The notes below the pieces were generated by a model. That model worked only from the letters and a program-made list of their open reading frames with translations, was not told the origin of the DNA and searched no databases. Shown piece after piece: positions 39,091-51,970 of a stretch of DNA of 64,000 bases (position 1 is its first letter; every line of letters starts with the position of its first letter). The stretch is taken from contig CM060112.1 of the NCBI GenBank assembly GCA_030522415.1, positions 13,244,001 through 13,308,000 of the forward strand. Direction: 5' to 3'. The translations under genes and the position numbers were made by a program. This stretch comes from Channallabes apus. Its lineage: Eukaryota > Chordata > Actinopteri > Siluriformes > Clariidae.

Positions 39091-41097
39091 GGGCCCGGTT
39101 TCTCGATAACGCACACTATTCGCGCGCTAAGAAGACTCTTAAGATATATCTTACGTTAAGTGATAACTTTTCTAAGTGTATTTCTCGAACTGTCTCTTAG
39201 GAGTCTTCTTAAGTCGCTGCCTCTTACGTCCGACGTTACGCGGCGCTGTCTACAGTGAAGGTCCTGAATTAACGGACATCGGTGGCTCTGGAATCGATTT
39301 TTCACTCCTTTTGCATGACAGTGTTAAGAAAGACGGCACTTTCTATGCAAATTAAACATTGCACTAAATTCTTTTAATAGCGTTTATTTCGACATGTGTT
39401 AACTTAACAATAACATGCCATAATAGACAAATATATAAATTAATATTAATTAATATAATAATATAATATATAATATTTTCATGTAACATGTGGCCGTGAA
39501 ATGAACCGGGTATCCAATCATAGTTGATGGACAAACAGCTGATAACACTCTTCACCAGCTTCAGAAACAATGTGAAGTGTCAGTTGTTGGGGTTGTATAG
39601 GGCACTTATGGAATGAATACGATGAGATGACAGAGTGGAGGTTTAATACCCCTATCTCACACGCGGGGCCGCAAGTGCGGTTCATTATGATTCGGCGCGA
39701 GTTTTGGTGCTGTTATTACGTTTCCATTTTACCACGCAAAAAAAATAAACATGTTTAACATGTGGAAGCTCGCGGACCTTGTAGATCTTCGCGGACCGTC
39801 GGGCGCCGGTCACTCGAGGCGGATCACGGTGCCTAATACCCCTCTCTCACCTGTGTGGTGCCTAATACCCCTCTCTCACCTGTGTGGTGCCTAATACCCC
39901 TCTCTCACCTGTGTGGTGCCTAATACCCCTCTCTCACCTGTGTGGCCTGACTCATCTCCGTGAGCTGCCGCGATTGCCCACGACGTTCCTTTAACGTTCC
40001 GCGAAGTTCTACAAAGTCTGCAAGCTTCCGCGAGGACCAGCAAAAAATTAAACGTTGAATTTTTCACGCGGAAAGATGGAAACGTAATCACAGCGCAAAA
40101 ACTCGGGGTGAATCATGATCAAGCCTACGGCCACAGCGCGAGCCCGTGCAGGTGAGATAGGGGTATAACACACCGCACCTCACAGCAAGTCAAACCGCAT
40201 AAGTGAATACTGTAGGGGTATTAAACATTACAATCACCCAGAAACATGAATGGATGCGGGGTTTGAAACTCCCAAGGTTATTTTTCTCATTTAACTAAAT
40301 CAAATTTCATAAAAATAAAACGTGTCAAAAGAAAAACTCATAAAGTCATGGATAATGGCTAATGATCAATGAAACATATTTTAAACAAAAAGCAGCGAGC
40401 AGCTGGACATCGGGACGGGGAGTGTACAGTAAGTACAGTACAGTAAGTACAGTAAGTACGACGTGTTGGTCTGGCACGCGCAGGTCTGAGCAGCTCAAGA
40501 AGCTCCATAATCTGTTGCCTTGGAAGGCAAAACTTTTAATTACATATATATTTTTAATAACGACCACGGGGAAAATATGAAAAGGGCTGAAGTTTTGTCT
40601 AAAGGAAAAATGTACATGACCCACACGGCTCCACGGACCGCGCCGTCTTCAGTTTAACACAACACCATGCTCGCTGCCGAATTGTTCACCACCTGTTTAA
40701 TATTAATTGTGATTGGCAATTTTAATGCATTAGTCACATTATGAAATAGGCTAATTAAAAGTCACTCTATTAGTTCTGATATCAAATAAAATAAAATTCT
40801 TAAACAGGTCTACAGTATATTCCATCATTAATACGACTTTGATAACGTGCCATAATGTGCTTCCATACACCGCTGATTTATAAAGACTGCTGCTCAGTGG
40901 CGGCGACTAGCGTCTAGAGCTGAAACTACGCTAAGTATGAGTTAAGGTTGGTCCAGACCAACCTTACGAACGTCTGACTTAGCTAAGAGATACTTAGCGT
41001 AAGAACGTTTCGGGAAATGCGCCATTAAGTTAAGAGAGAGGTTAAGGTACGACTTAAGAACTACTTAGAGATAAGAAGCTTTCGAGAAACCGGGCCC
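39091..41097. mobile_element. Unclassified GGGCCC-ended element, copy 2 (left arm)
   Basis: 2007 bp, tandem to copy 1 with a 67-bp spacer. It differs from copy 1 by scattered substitutions, four minisatellite units instead of two, and a ~30-bp insertion near 40625-40655. Same ends as copy 1. Confidence 0.8.
39831..39946. repeat. 29-bp minisatellite, four units
   Basis: The unit is GCCTAATACCCCTCTCTCAC followed by CTGTGTGGT. Units are directly tandem without spacers. Confidence 0.93.
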
Positions 41098-41509
41098 TGG
41101 TCCTTTACTTTTCTTGAAAAGAAAAAAAATCAGTTTTTTTGGTTGTCATAGCAGGCCTTGTAATGGCGCAGGGGTGTTAGTTAACATCTATTATCAGATT
41201 AGGATGTAATAAACGTTTGACCAGATATTTTTCCATGGGGAGATGGGGCTAATGTTTATTAGCTTTGTTTAGAAAATGTTTACGCCAGGTGAGTGTGTGT
41301 GTGTGTGTGCATATGTGTTTACGTCCATGCATGTGGAGCAGATACTATATTTACATTTATTTTAACTCTTTTTTGGTTATTATTTCTTTCATATTTTTGA
41401 TATTTTATACCTTGGAAATCATTATTTTATTGCTAATTTATTTTTATTTATTGTTTTGCACTAGTGTTAAAATATTCGGTTATGCTTGTGACTGCTAAAA
41501 AAAAATGGG

Positions 41510-41610
41510 ACACGGCCCCTTTTAGAGTTCCCGCTTCTTCCGGTTTCGGCTGGTCTCCTTCAGTGCGCGCGCGGTAAGCGTAGCTGGAGAGAGGTGAGTT
41601 CTGACGGAGC
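41510..41610 (+). promoter_or_regulatory. Promoter-like CpG stretch pointing to the palindrome centre (left arm)
   Basis: CTTCTTCCGGTTTCGG (ETS core), a pyrimidine run TCTCCTTCAG suitable for a TOP-type start, a GCGCGCGCGG run, and GAGAGGTGAGTTC, a good splice-donor sequence, all within 100 bp of otherwise AT-rich DNA. It could be a TATA-less promoter and first exon of a non-coding transcript. No transcript evidence. Confidence 0.4.
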
Positions 41611-44600
41611 TCTAGCTTAAAAATAAATAAAATGTTTAGTTAAAGTTGGTTTATTGCGAGTAAGATGTATGTTTGGTGATAAAAATGCAGTTTATTTGTA
41701 AGGAAGCACAAATAGAGGTTGTTTAACGCATGTTTTCTTTGGAAGTGACACTACTATGTATGTATGTTTGAACTCCATGGCTAAAATTATCTGTTTTGAC
41801 TCGCAAACACAGAGTTATAAGCAAACATGAAGTTTTTTATTCATTTGGTTTTTAATTCATTCATAATAATAAAAGAGGTTTGTGGAATATTTGTTGTCCG
41901 GCCTCGTTAAATTCACAACACAGCGCAGAGTTTGGGGACAAACCGGTCACACATGGGGGTTGTATTATTATTATCTCTGTAGGGAAACATTCACACAGGG
42001 GTAGGAATAAACCCTTACAGTTTTATTCTGGATGTTTCAAAACACCCTAACATATAAGTTGAGTCAGCTCTGAATGCTCTCAAAAATAACCGGTAATGTG
42101 AGTTACACAAAGTATTTTCTTCAAAATCTTAACAAAAACTGATCAGAAGTAAATAGTCAGTAAATGTTCTTGGGTTGTTCTTGAGGGTTTGAGTCTTTTC
42201 TTTTTCTTTCGGTCACTAAACCTTCACGCTGGAAAGTTCAGTTAGCTGCCACTGCTAGGTGTAAATATAATGTCATTTTAGAAACGTTTCAGAAAACTCT
42301 TACAAAAACATCTGAGCTACAGTAAAAGTTGTTTTTCTTCTCTTTCTCATAAGTTTTGTCTTCCATTACAATATTTCTTCACCCAAGTTAAAAGTAATTA
42401 GACTGGAAACTTCGTTACACAAAAAAAAAAATTGTCGTCGTCAAAATCTAACATACTGTATCAGAGTTAGAAGTTGATACTGTGGAATGATTAGACTTGT
42501 TTCATCGGCATTAACCTTACACATGACATTTCTTTTAGGTTCTATTAGTAAATGTTGTGAGCAATACGTTTTATTTTAGAAACTCAAAAAATTTTACAAG
42601 ATGTTAAAGTAGAAGTTCTTGATTGTTTGGACATGGTTCCTCTGGCACTAAACCTTCACGCTTTAAAGATCTGTTGCATCAAGGCTATGTGTAAGTATAA
42701 TATCATTTTTAGAAACCTTTCAGAAAAACTAACACATCTTGGGCAATAGTTTCTGTTCTCAAAGGTTTTGTCTTCCATTACAACATTTCTCCACCTATGA
42801 AAGTTAATTACTTACACAAATTATTATTTTTAAACAACGTATTTGAGTTAAGAAGTTGATACTGTTGAATGATTAGACTTTTCATCGGTCATTAAACTTA
42901 CACATATGAAATTTCTTTTAGTAAATGTTGTGAGCAATACTTTTTTATTTTAGAAACTCAAAAAAAAATCTAACAAAATGTAAAAGTAGAAGTTCTTGAT
43001 TGTTTAGACATGGTTCATGCGTCACTAAACCTTCACGCTTTAAAAGATCTGTTAAGCATCAGGGCTGTGTGTAAGTATAATATCATTTTTAGAACTTTTC
43101 AGAAAACTCTAACACATCATAGGCAATAGTTGTTGTCTTTGATTACAATGTTACTTCACCTATGAAAGTTAATAGTTATTGCACCAGAATTTTAGCCGTG
43201 CAATAAAATTTTAATTCATAAAAATCAAACAACATATCAGAATAAAAGCTGAAAGCATCAAAGTGTTATTTATAATGTCGTTTAACAAACTTTTTTCAGA
43301 AAAACTAACATCTTGGGCAATAGGTTTTTGTCTTCCATTACAATATTTCTCCACCTATGAAATTTAATTACTTACACAATTTTTTAAACAACGTATTTGA
43401 GTTAAGAAGTTGATAATTGTTAAATGATTAGACTTGATTCCTTGGTAATTAAACTTACATGTATGAAATTTCATTTTTTTTTCTTGTATGTGGGTGTTTG
43501 TAAGGATGTAACAAGAGGATGGATTTTAAAAAAAACAATGCACAAGGAGTTGTTAAACTCCTGTTACAAACCTAATTTAAAGTCAATGTTTCTTTATGGT
43601 TTTGCCCTGTGTTGCTATGCCTTAACTTTTTGAAAGTTCGGGCAACTAATTGTGAATATTAAATCTTTATATACGTTGCAATTTTGACTACATAGTCTTT
43701 TTTTTTTAAATAAATATTTAGCAAAATACTTAATTCGAGGGAATTGTTCATGTTTTTTCATGTTGCCTCTGTCACTAATGCCTGAAAGTTCTGTCAGGGG
43801 TCATGGGGTGATAGTTAATAGAAGAAGAAGATAAGGGTTGAGGAGCTTTTATGATTGGTGAGTGTCCTTCTGCCAGATGTCGCAAACGCTTGGCCGGACA
43901 ACGTTCAGTTCAAAGGAGATGCTAAATTTCTGTTAGAAACTCTTCTCAAAAAAAAAAAATCTAAGGTAAAAGTCAGCATTCTTTAGGTATTTGTCTTGTT
44001 TTTCCCTGCATCGCCATGCCTTCACTTGTGAAAGTTAGGGTAGCTAAATGTGATTAATAAAGTTTATATGCATTGTAATTTTGAATACAGTCTTTTTTTT
44101 TTCCCCCATAAACTTTTAGCAACATAGTGTATTTGATGGAATTGTTTTTTCACGGTGTCTATCGCCAAACCTTCATGTATGAAAGATCTGTTAAACGTCA
44201 AGTCTATGTGTTATTTATAATGTCATTTTAGAAACTTTTCAGAAAACTCTAAACACATCCTAGGCAACAGTTGTTGTTTTTGATGTTTTTTTTTAATTCC
44301 ATGACATTATTTCTTCACATATGAAAGTTGAAAGTTAATGCACCGGAATTTTAGCTACACAAATTATAATTTTTTAAAAATCAAACAACGTATCTGGAAA
44401 AAAAAACTATTATCCTTTATATTTTTTGTCTTGTTTTCGAGTAGTTGTGTCTGTGTACCCGTGTTTTCGGGGATGTAACAAGAGGATGGATAAAAAAAAA
44501 TGCACATTGAGGTGTTAAACTTCTGTTACAAACTTTTCCTAAAATCTAAGCTAAAGTCAACATTCTTTATGCTTTTGCCATGTTTTCCCAGTGTCACTAA

Positions 44601-45184
44601 GCCTTCACTCGTGAAAGCCCAGATAGCTTAATGTGAATATTAAAGTTTATATGCAGTGCAATTTTTGACTATGTAGTCTTTCTTTTTTTCTTTCATAAAC
44701 TTTTACCAGCATACTTCATCTGAGGGAATTGTTCGTGTTGTCTGCCCCTAAACCTTCATGTTTGAAAGATCTGTTAAGTGGCAAGGCTAAGTCTAGTATA
44801 ATGTCGTTTTAGAAACGTTTTCAGAAAAACTAACATCTTGGGGCAATAGTTTTTGTTCTCAAAGGTTTTGTCTTCCATTACAATATTTCTTCACCTATGA
44901 AAGTTAGTTACACAAATAATTTTTTAAAACAACGTATTTGAGTTAAGAAGTTGATAACTGTTGAATGATTAGACTTGATTCCTCTGTCATTAAACTTACA
45001 TGTATGAAGTTTCTTTTAGTAATTGTTGTGAGTAATAATTTTATTTCAGAAACTTAAAAAAAACAAAAAAAAAACATTAACAATGTAAAAATAGAAGTTC
45101 TTGATTGTTTAGACTTGGTTACTCGGTCACTAAACCTTCACACTTGAAAGATCTGTTAAGCATCAAGGCTATGTGTAAGTATAT

Positions 45185-45885
45185 TAGGGCTGCAACAACT
45201 AATCGATAAAATCGATAATTATCGATAATGAAATTCGTTGTCAACGAATGCCGTTATCGATTAGTTGGGCTGCTCACGTTACTGAGGCGCGCGACCACAA
45301 GATACACAAATACACAAATAAACACACACAGATACACAGTCGCTCGCGCAATGGAGGTTACAGAAGCGTTTGCAGGAAAAAGCGCGCGCGCCAAGTCCTC
45401 CAAGGTATGGCAGCAGTTTACATTAAACACCTCTTATCGGGCGTTAAAAGCGAGCGGTTTTCTGCCGGTCGTAGTGTCCCATGAGCGCGGATGAAGCGCC
45501 GAAGGTTTTCTACACATGTGGGAGCCCCTAGCGACGGGGAGGAATTGGCCACGACTAAAAAAAAAAGGAGTCAGTGAGAGAGTTCACACGGGCTTTGGTG
45601 ACGTGTGTTTGTCCGGCTGCGCGGTTATACGGGGTAAAAATAAAAAAAAAACCGTTGCATGCAGCTTTTTCTTGGCGTTCAAATCCCAACGAACGCAAGG
45701 AAAACACTTCTAGTTCGTTTTCTTCACGTTCAGTTTACACCTCGGAAGACCGGATATATCCTATGATCCTACAGGCTATACAGGGGGAAATGCGGGAAAA
45801 GGGAAAAATAAACAGAGTGAACCCAGTAGCGGCCATTTTTTTTCTCTCCCTACGTCCTTACGAGAATGTCTAGTATAGCAAAATG

Positions 45886-45935
<50 letters not shown>

Positions 45936-46505
45936 TTATTGAGACAACAACAAAAAAGGATAAAATACATGAGAGGATCGAAATAATGTATAAACCGTGA
46001 CAAGGATGTAGCAAGAGACACTTTCATTAAAAATAATATCATAATCTAGAAGTCTATTATTCTTATTATTAAGTTGAATTAATTAAAATTTAAAATTGAG
46101 GTCATTCTTAACAACTGAATATGTCAGTGTATTTTTTTAAACTAGTGTGTGTGTGTGTGTGTATATATGTATGTGTGTGTGTGTATAATATATATATATA
46201 AACACACACACACAGATACACCATATCAACACTGTTAACTTGCCATCTGCAATTATTGTTAAAAAAGAATGTTGATTTACATGAACTAAGGTTTAAATGT
46301 CAAAATTAAAGATCATTATACTCTATGTGGCTATTGTATTTTTAAAAGTTTATTTTTATACATAAATAATACCTTGATTTATGGTTTTATATTGTTAAGC
46401 AAAACAGCAAATTAAAGCGGTCACTTTTTATCCGATTAATCGATTAATCGAAAAAGAAATAGTCCAACTAATCGATTATCAAAATAATCGTTAGTTGCAG
46501 CCCTA
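45185..46505. mobile_element. hAT element present only in the left palindrome arm
   Basis: The ends TAGGGCTGCAACAACTAATC and, inverted, TAGGGCTGCAACTAACGATT. AAGTATAT flanks it at 45177-45184 and 46506-46513; the right arm keeps a single AAGTATAT. Inside: a transposase start (MEVTEAFAGKSARAKSSKVW at 45351, the beginning of a BED finger), a SINE tail (45518-45560), a reversed piece of the 7794-8439 MITE family (about 45650-45890), and TA and GT microsatellites. Confidence 0.92.
45888..45930. repeat. (TA)n microsatellite
   Basis: Uninterrupted TA run of about 40 bp inside the hAT element. Confidence 0.95.
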
Positions 46506-47512
46506 AAGTATATCATCATTTTAGAACTTTTCAGAAAACTCTTAACACATAATGGGCATTCGTTGTTGTTCTTGACGGTTTCGTCTTTGATTACAATATT
46601 ACTTCACCTATGAAAGTTAAGTTATTGCACCAGAATTTTAGCTATGCAAATAAAATCATTCATAAAAATCAAACAACGTATCGGAAAAAAAAAAGCCGAC
46701 GTCTTTTACGTTGTCGTTTTTTTCTTGTATATGTGTGGGCGGGTGTTTATAAGGATGTAACAAGAGGATGGATTTAAAACAAAAAACAATGCACAATGAG
46801 TTGTTAAACTCCTGTGCCTTTACTTTTGAACGTTCGGGTAATTAATTGTGAATATTAAATCTTTATATGCATTGCAATTTTGACTACACAGTCTTTTTTT
46901 TTTTTTTTCATAAACATTTCTTCATGTTTCCACGGTCACTAGTGCATTTAAGTTCTGTCAGGGGTCATAGAGGTCATAGAGTTAATAGAAGATAAGGGTT
47001 TAGGAGCATTTACGACAGGTGACTGTCCTTGTGCCAGATGTACTAAAAGCCTGGACAGGCAACTATCAGTTCAAAGGAGATGCTAAACTTTTCTCAAAAA
47101 AAAAATCTAAGGTAAAAGTCAACATTCTTTAGGGTTTTGTCTTGTTTTCTCTGCATCACTATGCCTTCACTTGTGAAAGTTCTGTTAGCTAAATGTGAAT
47201 ATTAAAGTTTATAGGCATTGCAATTTTGATTACACAGTCCTTTTTCATAAACTTTTAGCATCATACTGTATTTGAGGGAATTGTTTACGATGTCTGTCGC
47301 TAAACCTTCATGCATGAAAGATCTTGTTAACGCTAGGGGTAAGTACGACATCAGTTTAGAAACTTTTTTCAGAAAAAACTCAACACATCAGAGGCAACAT
47401 TTGTCTTCCATTAAAATATTTCACCTATGAAAAGATTTCTTTATTTTAAGGTATATTATGGCTTTCCTGTCGGATGGAGTGAATGGGCCCTGCAGGTCAA
47501 AAGAACATAATA

Positions 47513-47972
47513 CAGGTCCTTCACAAAAAAAAATTTGCATATTGTAATAAAGTTCATTATTTTCTGTAATGTACTGATAAACATTAGACTTTCATATATT
47601 TTACATTCATTACACACAACTGAAGTAGTTCAAGCCTTTTATTGTTTTAATATTGATGATTGTGGCATACAGCTCATGAAAACCCAAAATCTAAAAAATT
47701 TGACCGGCCAATTGAGCAGGTACCATGTCAGCTGCTGGTGTTGGTCCACTGACCATGGTATTACTGTGCTCAATTGGCCGGTCAAATTTTTTAGATTTTG
47801 GGTTTTCATGAGCTGTATGCCACAATCATCAATATTAAAACAATAAAAGGCTTGAACTACTTCAGTTGTGTGTAATGAATGTAAAATATATGAAAGTCTA
47901 ATGTTTATCAGTACATTACAGAAAATAATGAACTTTATTACAATATGCAAATTTTTTTTTGTGAAGGACCTG
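47513..47972. mobile_element. Internally deleted Tc1-like element at the palindrome centre
   Basis: The ends CAGGTCCTTCACAAAAAAAA are mirrored exactly, with TA on both sides (47511-47512, 47973-47974). The inverted ends are about 206 bp, with a 48-bp spacer at 47719-47766. The spacer keeps two scraps of the usual transposase region: ACCATGTCAGCTGCTGGTGT and, inverted, CAGTAATACCATGGTCAG. So it is a deletion derivative of a known long-TIR fish Tc1 family. Confidence 0.9.
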
Positions 47973-48044
47973 TATTATGTTCTTTTGACCTGCAGGGCCC
48001 ATTCACTCCATCCGACAGGAAAGCCATAATATACCTTAAAATAA

Positions 48045-51000
48045 AGAAATCTTTTCATAGGTGAAATATTTTAATGGAAGACAAATGTTGCCTCTGATGT
48101 GTTGAGTTTTTTCTGAAAAAAGTTTCTAAACTGATGTCGTACTTACCCCTAGCGTTAACAAGATCTTTCATGCATGAAGGTTTAGCGACAGACATCGTAA
48201 ACAATTCCCTCAAATACAGTATGATGCTAAAAGTTTATGAAAAAGGACTGTGTAATCAAAATTGCAATGCCTATAAACTTTAATATTCACATTTAGCTAA
48301 CAGAACTTTCACAAGTGAAGGCATAGTGATGCAGAGAAAACAAGACAAAACCCTAAAGAATGTTGACTTTTACCTTAGATTTTTTTTTTGAGAAAAGTTT
48401 AGCATCTCCTTTGAACTGATAGTTGCCTGTCCAGGCTTTTAGTACATCTGGCACAAGGACAGTCACCTGTCGTAAATGCTCCTAAACCCTTATCTTCTAT
48501 TAACTCTATGACCTCTATGACCCCTGACAGAACTTAAATGCACTAGTGACCGTGGAAACATGAAGAAATGTTTATGAAAAAAAAAAAAAAAGACTGTGTA
48601 GTCAAAATTGCAATGCATATAAAGATTTAATATTCACAATTAATTACCCGAACGTTCAAAAGTAAAGGCACAGGAGTTTAACAACTCATTGTGCATTGTT
48701 TTTTGTTTTAAATCCATCCTCTTGTTACATCCTTATAAACACCCGCCCACACATATACAAGAAAAAAAAAGACAACGTAAAAGACGTCGGCTTTTTTTTT
48801 TCCGATACGTTGTTTGATTTTTATGAATGATTTTATTTGCATAGCTAAAATTCTGGTGCAATAACTTAACTTTCATAGGTGAAGTAATATTGTAATCAAA
48901 GACGAAACCGTCAAGAACAACAACGAATGCCCATTATGTGTTAAGAGTTTTCTGAAAAGTTCTAAAATGATGATATACTTACACATAGCCTTGATGCTTA
49001 ACAGATCTTTCAAGTGTGAAGGTTTAGTGACCGAGTAACCAAGTCTAAACAATCAAGAACTTCTATTTTTACATTGTTAATGTTTTTTTTTTGTTTTTTT
49101 TAAGTTTCTGAAATAAAATTATTACTCACAACAATTACTAAAAGAAACTTCATACATGTAAGTTTAATGACAGAGGAATCAAGTCTAATCATTCAACAGT
49201 TATCAACTTCTTAACTCAAATACGTTGTTTTAAAAAATTATTTGTGTAACTAACTTTCATAGGTGAAGAAATATTGTAATGGAAGACAAAACCTTTGAGA
49301 ACAAAAACTATTGCCCCAAGATGTTAGTTTTTCTGAAAACGTTTCTAAAACGACATTATACTAGACTTAGCCTTGCCACTTAACAGATCTTTCAAACATG
49401 AAGGTTTAGGGGCAGACAACACGAACAATTCCCTCAGATGAAGTATGCTGGTAAAAGTTTATGAAAGAAAAAAAGAAAGACTACATAGTCAAAAATTGCA
49501 CTGCATATAAACTTTAATATTCACATTAAGCTATCTGGGCTTTCACGAGTGAAGGCTTAGTGACACTGGGAAAACATGGCAAAAGCATAAAGAATGTTGA
49601 CTTTAGCTTAGATTTTAGGAAAAGTTTGTAACAGAAGTTTAACACCTCAATGTGCATTTTTTTTTATCCATCCTCTTGTTACATCCCCGAAAACACGGGT
49701 ACACAGACACAACTACTCGAAAACAAGACAAAAAATATAAAGGATAATAGTTTTTTTTTCCAGATACGTTGTTTGATTTTTAAAAAATTATAATTTGTGT
49801 AGCTAAAATTCCGGTGCATTAACTTTCAACTTTCATATGTGAAGAAATAATGTCATGGAATTAAAAAAAAACATCAAAAACAACAACTGTTGCCTAGGAT
49901 GTGTTTAGAGTTTTCTGAAAAGTTTCTAAAATGACATTATAAATAACACATAGACTTGACGTTTAACAGATCTTTCATACATGAAGGTTTGGCGATAGAC
50001 ACCGTGAAAAAACAATTCCATCAAATACACTATGTTGCTAAAAGTTTATGGGGGAAAAAAAAAAGACTGTATTCAAAATTACAATGCATATAAACTTTAT
50101 TAATCACATTTAGCTACCCTAACTTTCACAAGTGAAGGCATGGCGATGCAGGGAAAAACAAGACAAATACCTAAAGAATGCTGACTTTTACCTTAGATTT
50201 TTTTTTTTTGAGAAGAGTTTCTAACAGAAATTTAGCATCTCCTTTGAACTGAACGTTGTCCGGCCAAGCGTTTGCGACATCTGGCAGAAGGACACTCACC
50301 AATCATAAAAGCTCCTCAACCCTTATCTTCTTCTTCTATTAACTATCACCCCATGACCCCTGACAGAACTTTCAGGCATTAGTGACAGAGGCAACATGAA
50401 AAAACATGAACAATTCCCTCGAATTAAGTATTTTGCTAAATATTTATTTAAAAAAAAAAGACTATGTAGTCAAAATTGCAACGTATATAAAGATTTAATA
50501 TTCACAATTAGTTGCCCGAACTTTCAAAAAGTTAAGGCATAGCAACACAGGGCAAAACCATAAAGAAACATTGACTTTAAATTAGGTTTGTAACAGGAGT
50601 TTAACAACTCCTTGTGCATTGTTTTTTTTAAAATCCATCCTCTTGTTACATCCTTACAAACACCCACATACAAGAAAAAAAAATGAAATTTCATACATGT
50701 AAGTTTAATTACCAAGGAATCAAGTCTAATCATTTAACAATTATCAACTTCTTAACTCAAATACGTTGTTTAAAAAATTGTGTAAGTAATTAAATTTCAT
50801 AGGTGGAGAAATATTGTAATGGAAGACAAAAACCTATTGCCCAAGATGTTAGTTTTTCTGAAAAAAGTTTGTTAAACGACATTATAAATAACACTTTGAT
50901 GCTTTCAGCTTTTATTCTGATATGTTGTTTGATTTTTATGAATTAAAATTTTATTGCACGGCTAAAATTCTGGTGCAATAACTATTAACTTTCATAGGTG

Positions 51001-51970
51001 AAGTAACATTGTAATCAAAGACAACAACTATTGCCTATGATGTGTTAGAGTTTTCTGAAAAGTTCTAAAAATGATATTATACTTACACACAGCCCTGATG
51101 CTTAACAGATCTTTTAAAGCGTGAAGGTTTAGTGACGCATGAACCATGTCTAAACAATCAAGAACTTCTACTTTTACATTTTGTTAGATTTTTTTTTGAG
51201 TTTCTAAAATAAAAAAGTATTGCTCACAACATTTACTAAAAGAAATTTCATATGTGTAAGTTTAATGACCGATGAAAAGTCTAATCATTCAACAGTATCA
51301 ACTTCTTAACTCAAATACGTTGTTTAAAAATAATAATTTGTGTAAGTAATTAACTTTCATAGGTGGAGAAATGTTGTAATGGAAGACAAAACCTTTGAGA
51401 ACAGAAACTATTGCCCAAGATGTGTTAGTTTTTCTGAAAGGTTTCTAAAAATGATATTATACTTACACATAGCCTTGATGCAACAGATCTTTAAAGCGTG
51501 AAGGTTTAGTGCCAGAGGAACCATGTCCAAACAATCAAGAACTTCTACTTTAACATCTTGTAAAATTTTTTGAGTTTCTAAAATAAAACGTATTGCTCAC
51601 AACATTTACTAATAGAACCTAAAAGAAATGTCATGTGTAAGGTTAATGCCGATGAAACAAGTCTAATCATTCCACAGTATCAACTTCTAACTCTGATACA
51701 GTATGTTAGATTTTGACGACGACAATTTTTTTTTTTGTGTAACGAAGTTTCCAGTCTAATTACTTTTAACTTGGGTGAAGAAATATTGTAATGGAAGACA
51801 AAACTTATGAGAAAGAGAAGAAAAACAACTTTTACTGTAGCTCAGATGTTTTTGTAAGAGTTTTCTGAAACGTTTCTAAAATGACATTATATTTACACCT
51901 AGCAGTGGCAGCTAACTGAACTTTCCAGCGTGAAGGTTTAGTGACCGAAAGAAAAAGAAAAGACTCAAAC
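48045..51970. repeat. Degenerate tandem array (right arm)
   Basis: Mirror of the 42200-47440 array without the hAT insertion. Confidence 0.75.

Larger units (their letters stand above)
42200..47440. repeat. Degenerate tandem array (left arm)
   Basis: At least eleven related blocks carry CACTAAACCTTCAC, a short hairpin core such as TTCACTTGTGAAAG, then TCTGTTAAGCATCAAGG and GTGTAAGTATAATATCATTT. A second recurring block reads TTCACCTATGAAAGTTAATT with CAACGTATTTGAGTTAAGAA. Spacing varies from about 0.2 to 0.9 kb. No open frame. A hAT element at 45185-46505 interrupts it. Confidence 0.75.
36061..47718. repeat. Left arm of ~22-kb palindrome (11.66 kb)
   Basis: It pairs with 47767-58109 throughout. 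Aligned landmarks: 36061/58109, 37106/57080, 39091/55095, 41097/53060, 47513/47972. The drift in coordinate sums is explained by three visible indels plus one base. All blocks compared by eye were otherwise identical. Confidence 0.95.

Noticed and set aside
39831..39946. CRISPR-like tandem 29-bp repeats
   Set aside because: Units are adjacent without spacers and lie in vertebrate-type DNA, so this is a minisatellite.
42200..47440. snoRNA host gene with repeated small exons (GTAAGT...TTTTAG motifs)
   Set aside because: The donor and acceptor-like words are only about 20 bp apart, too short for an intron. I found no clear C/D or H/ACA boxes, so it is reported as an unexplained array.
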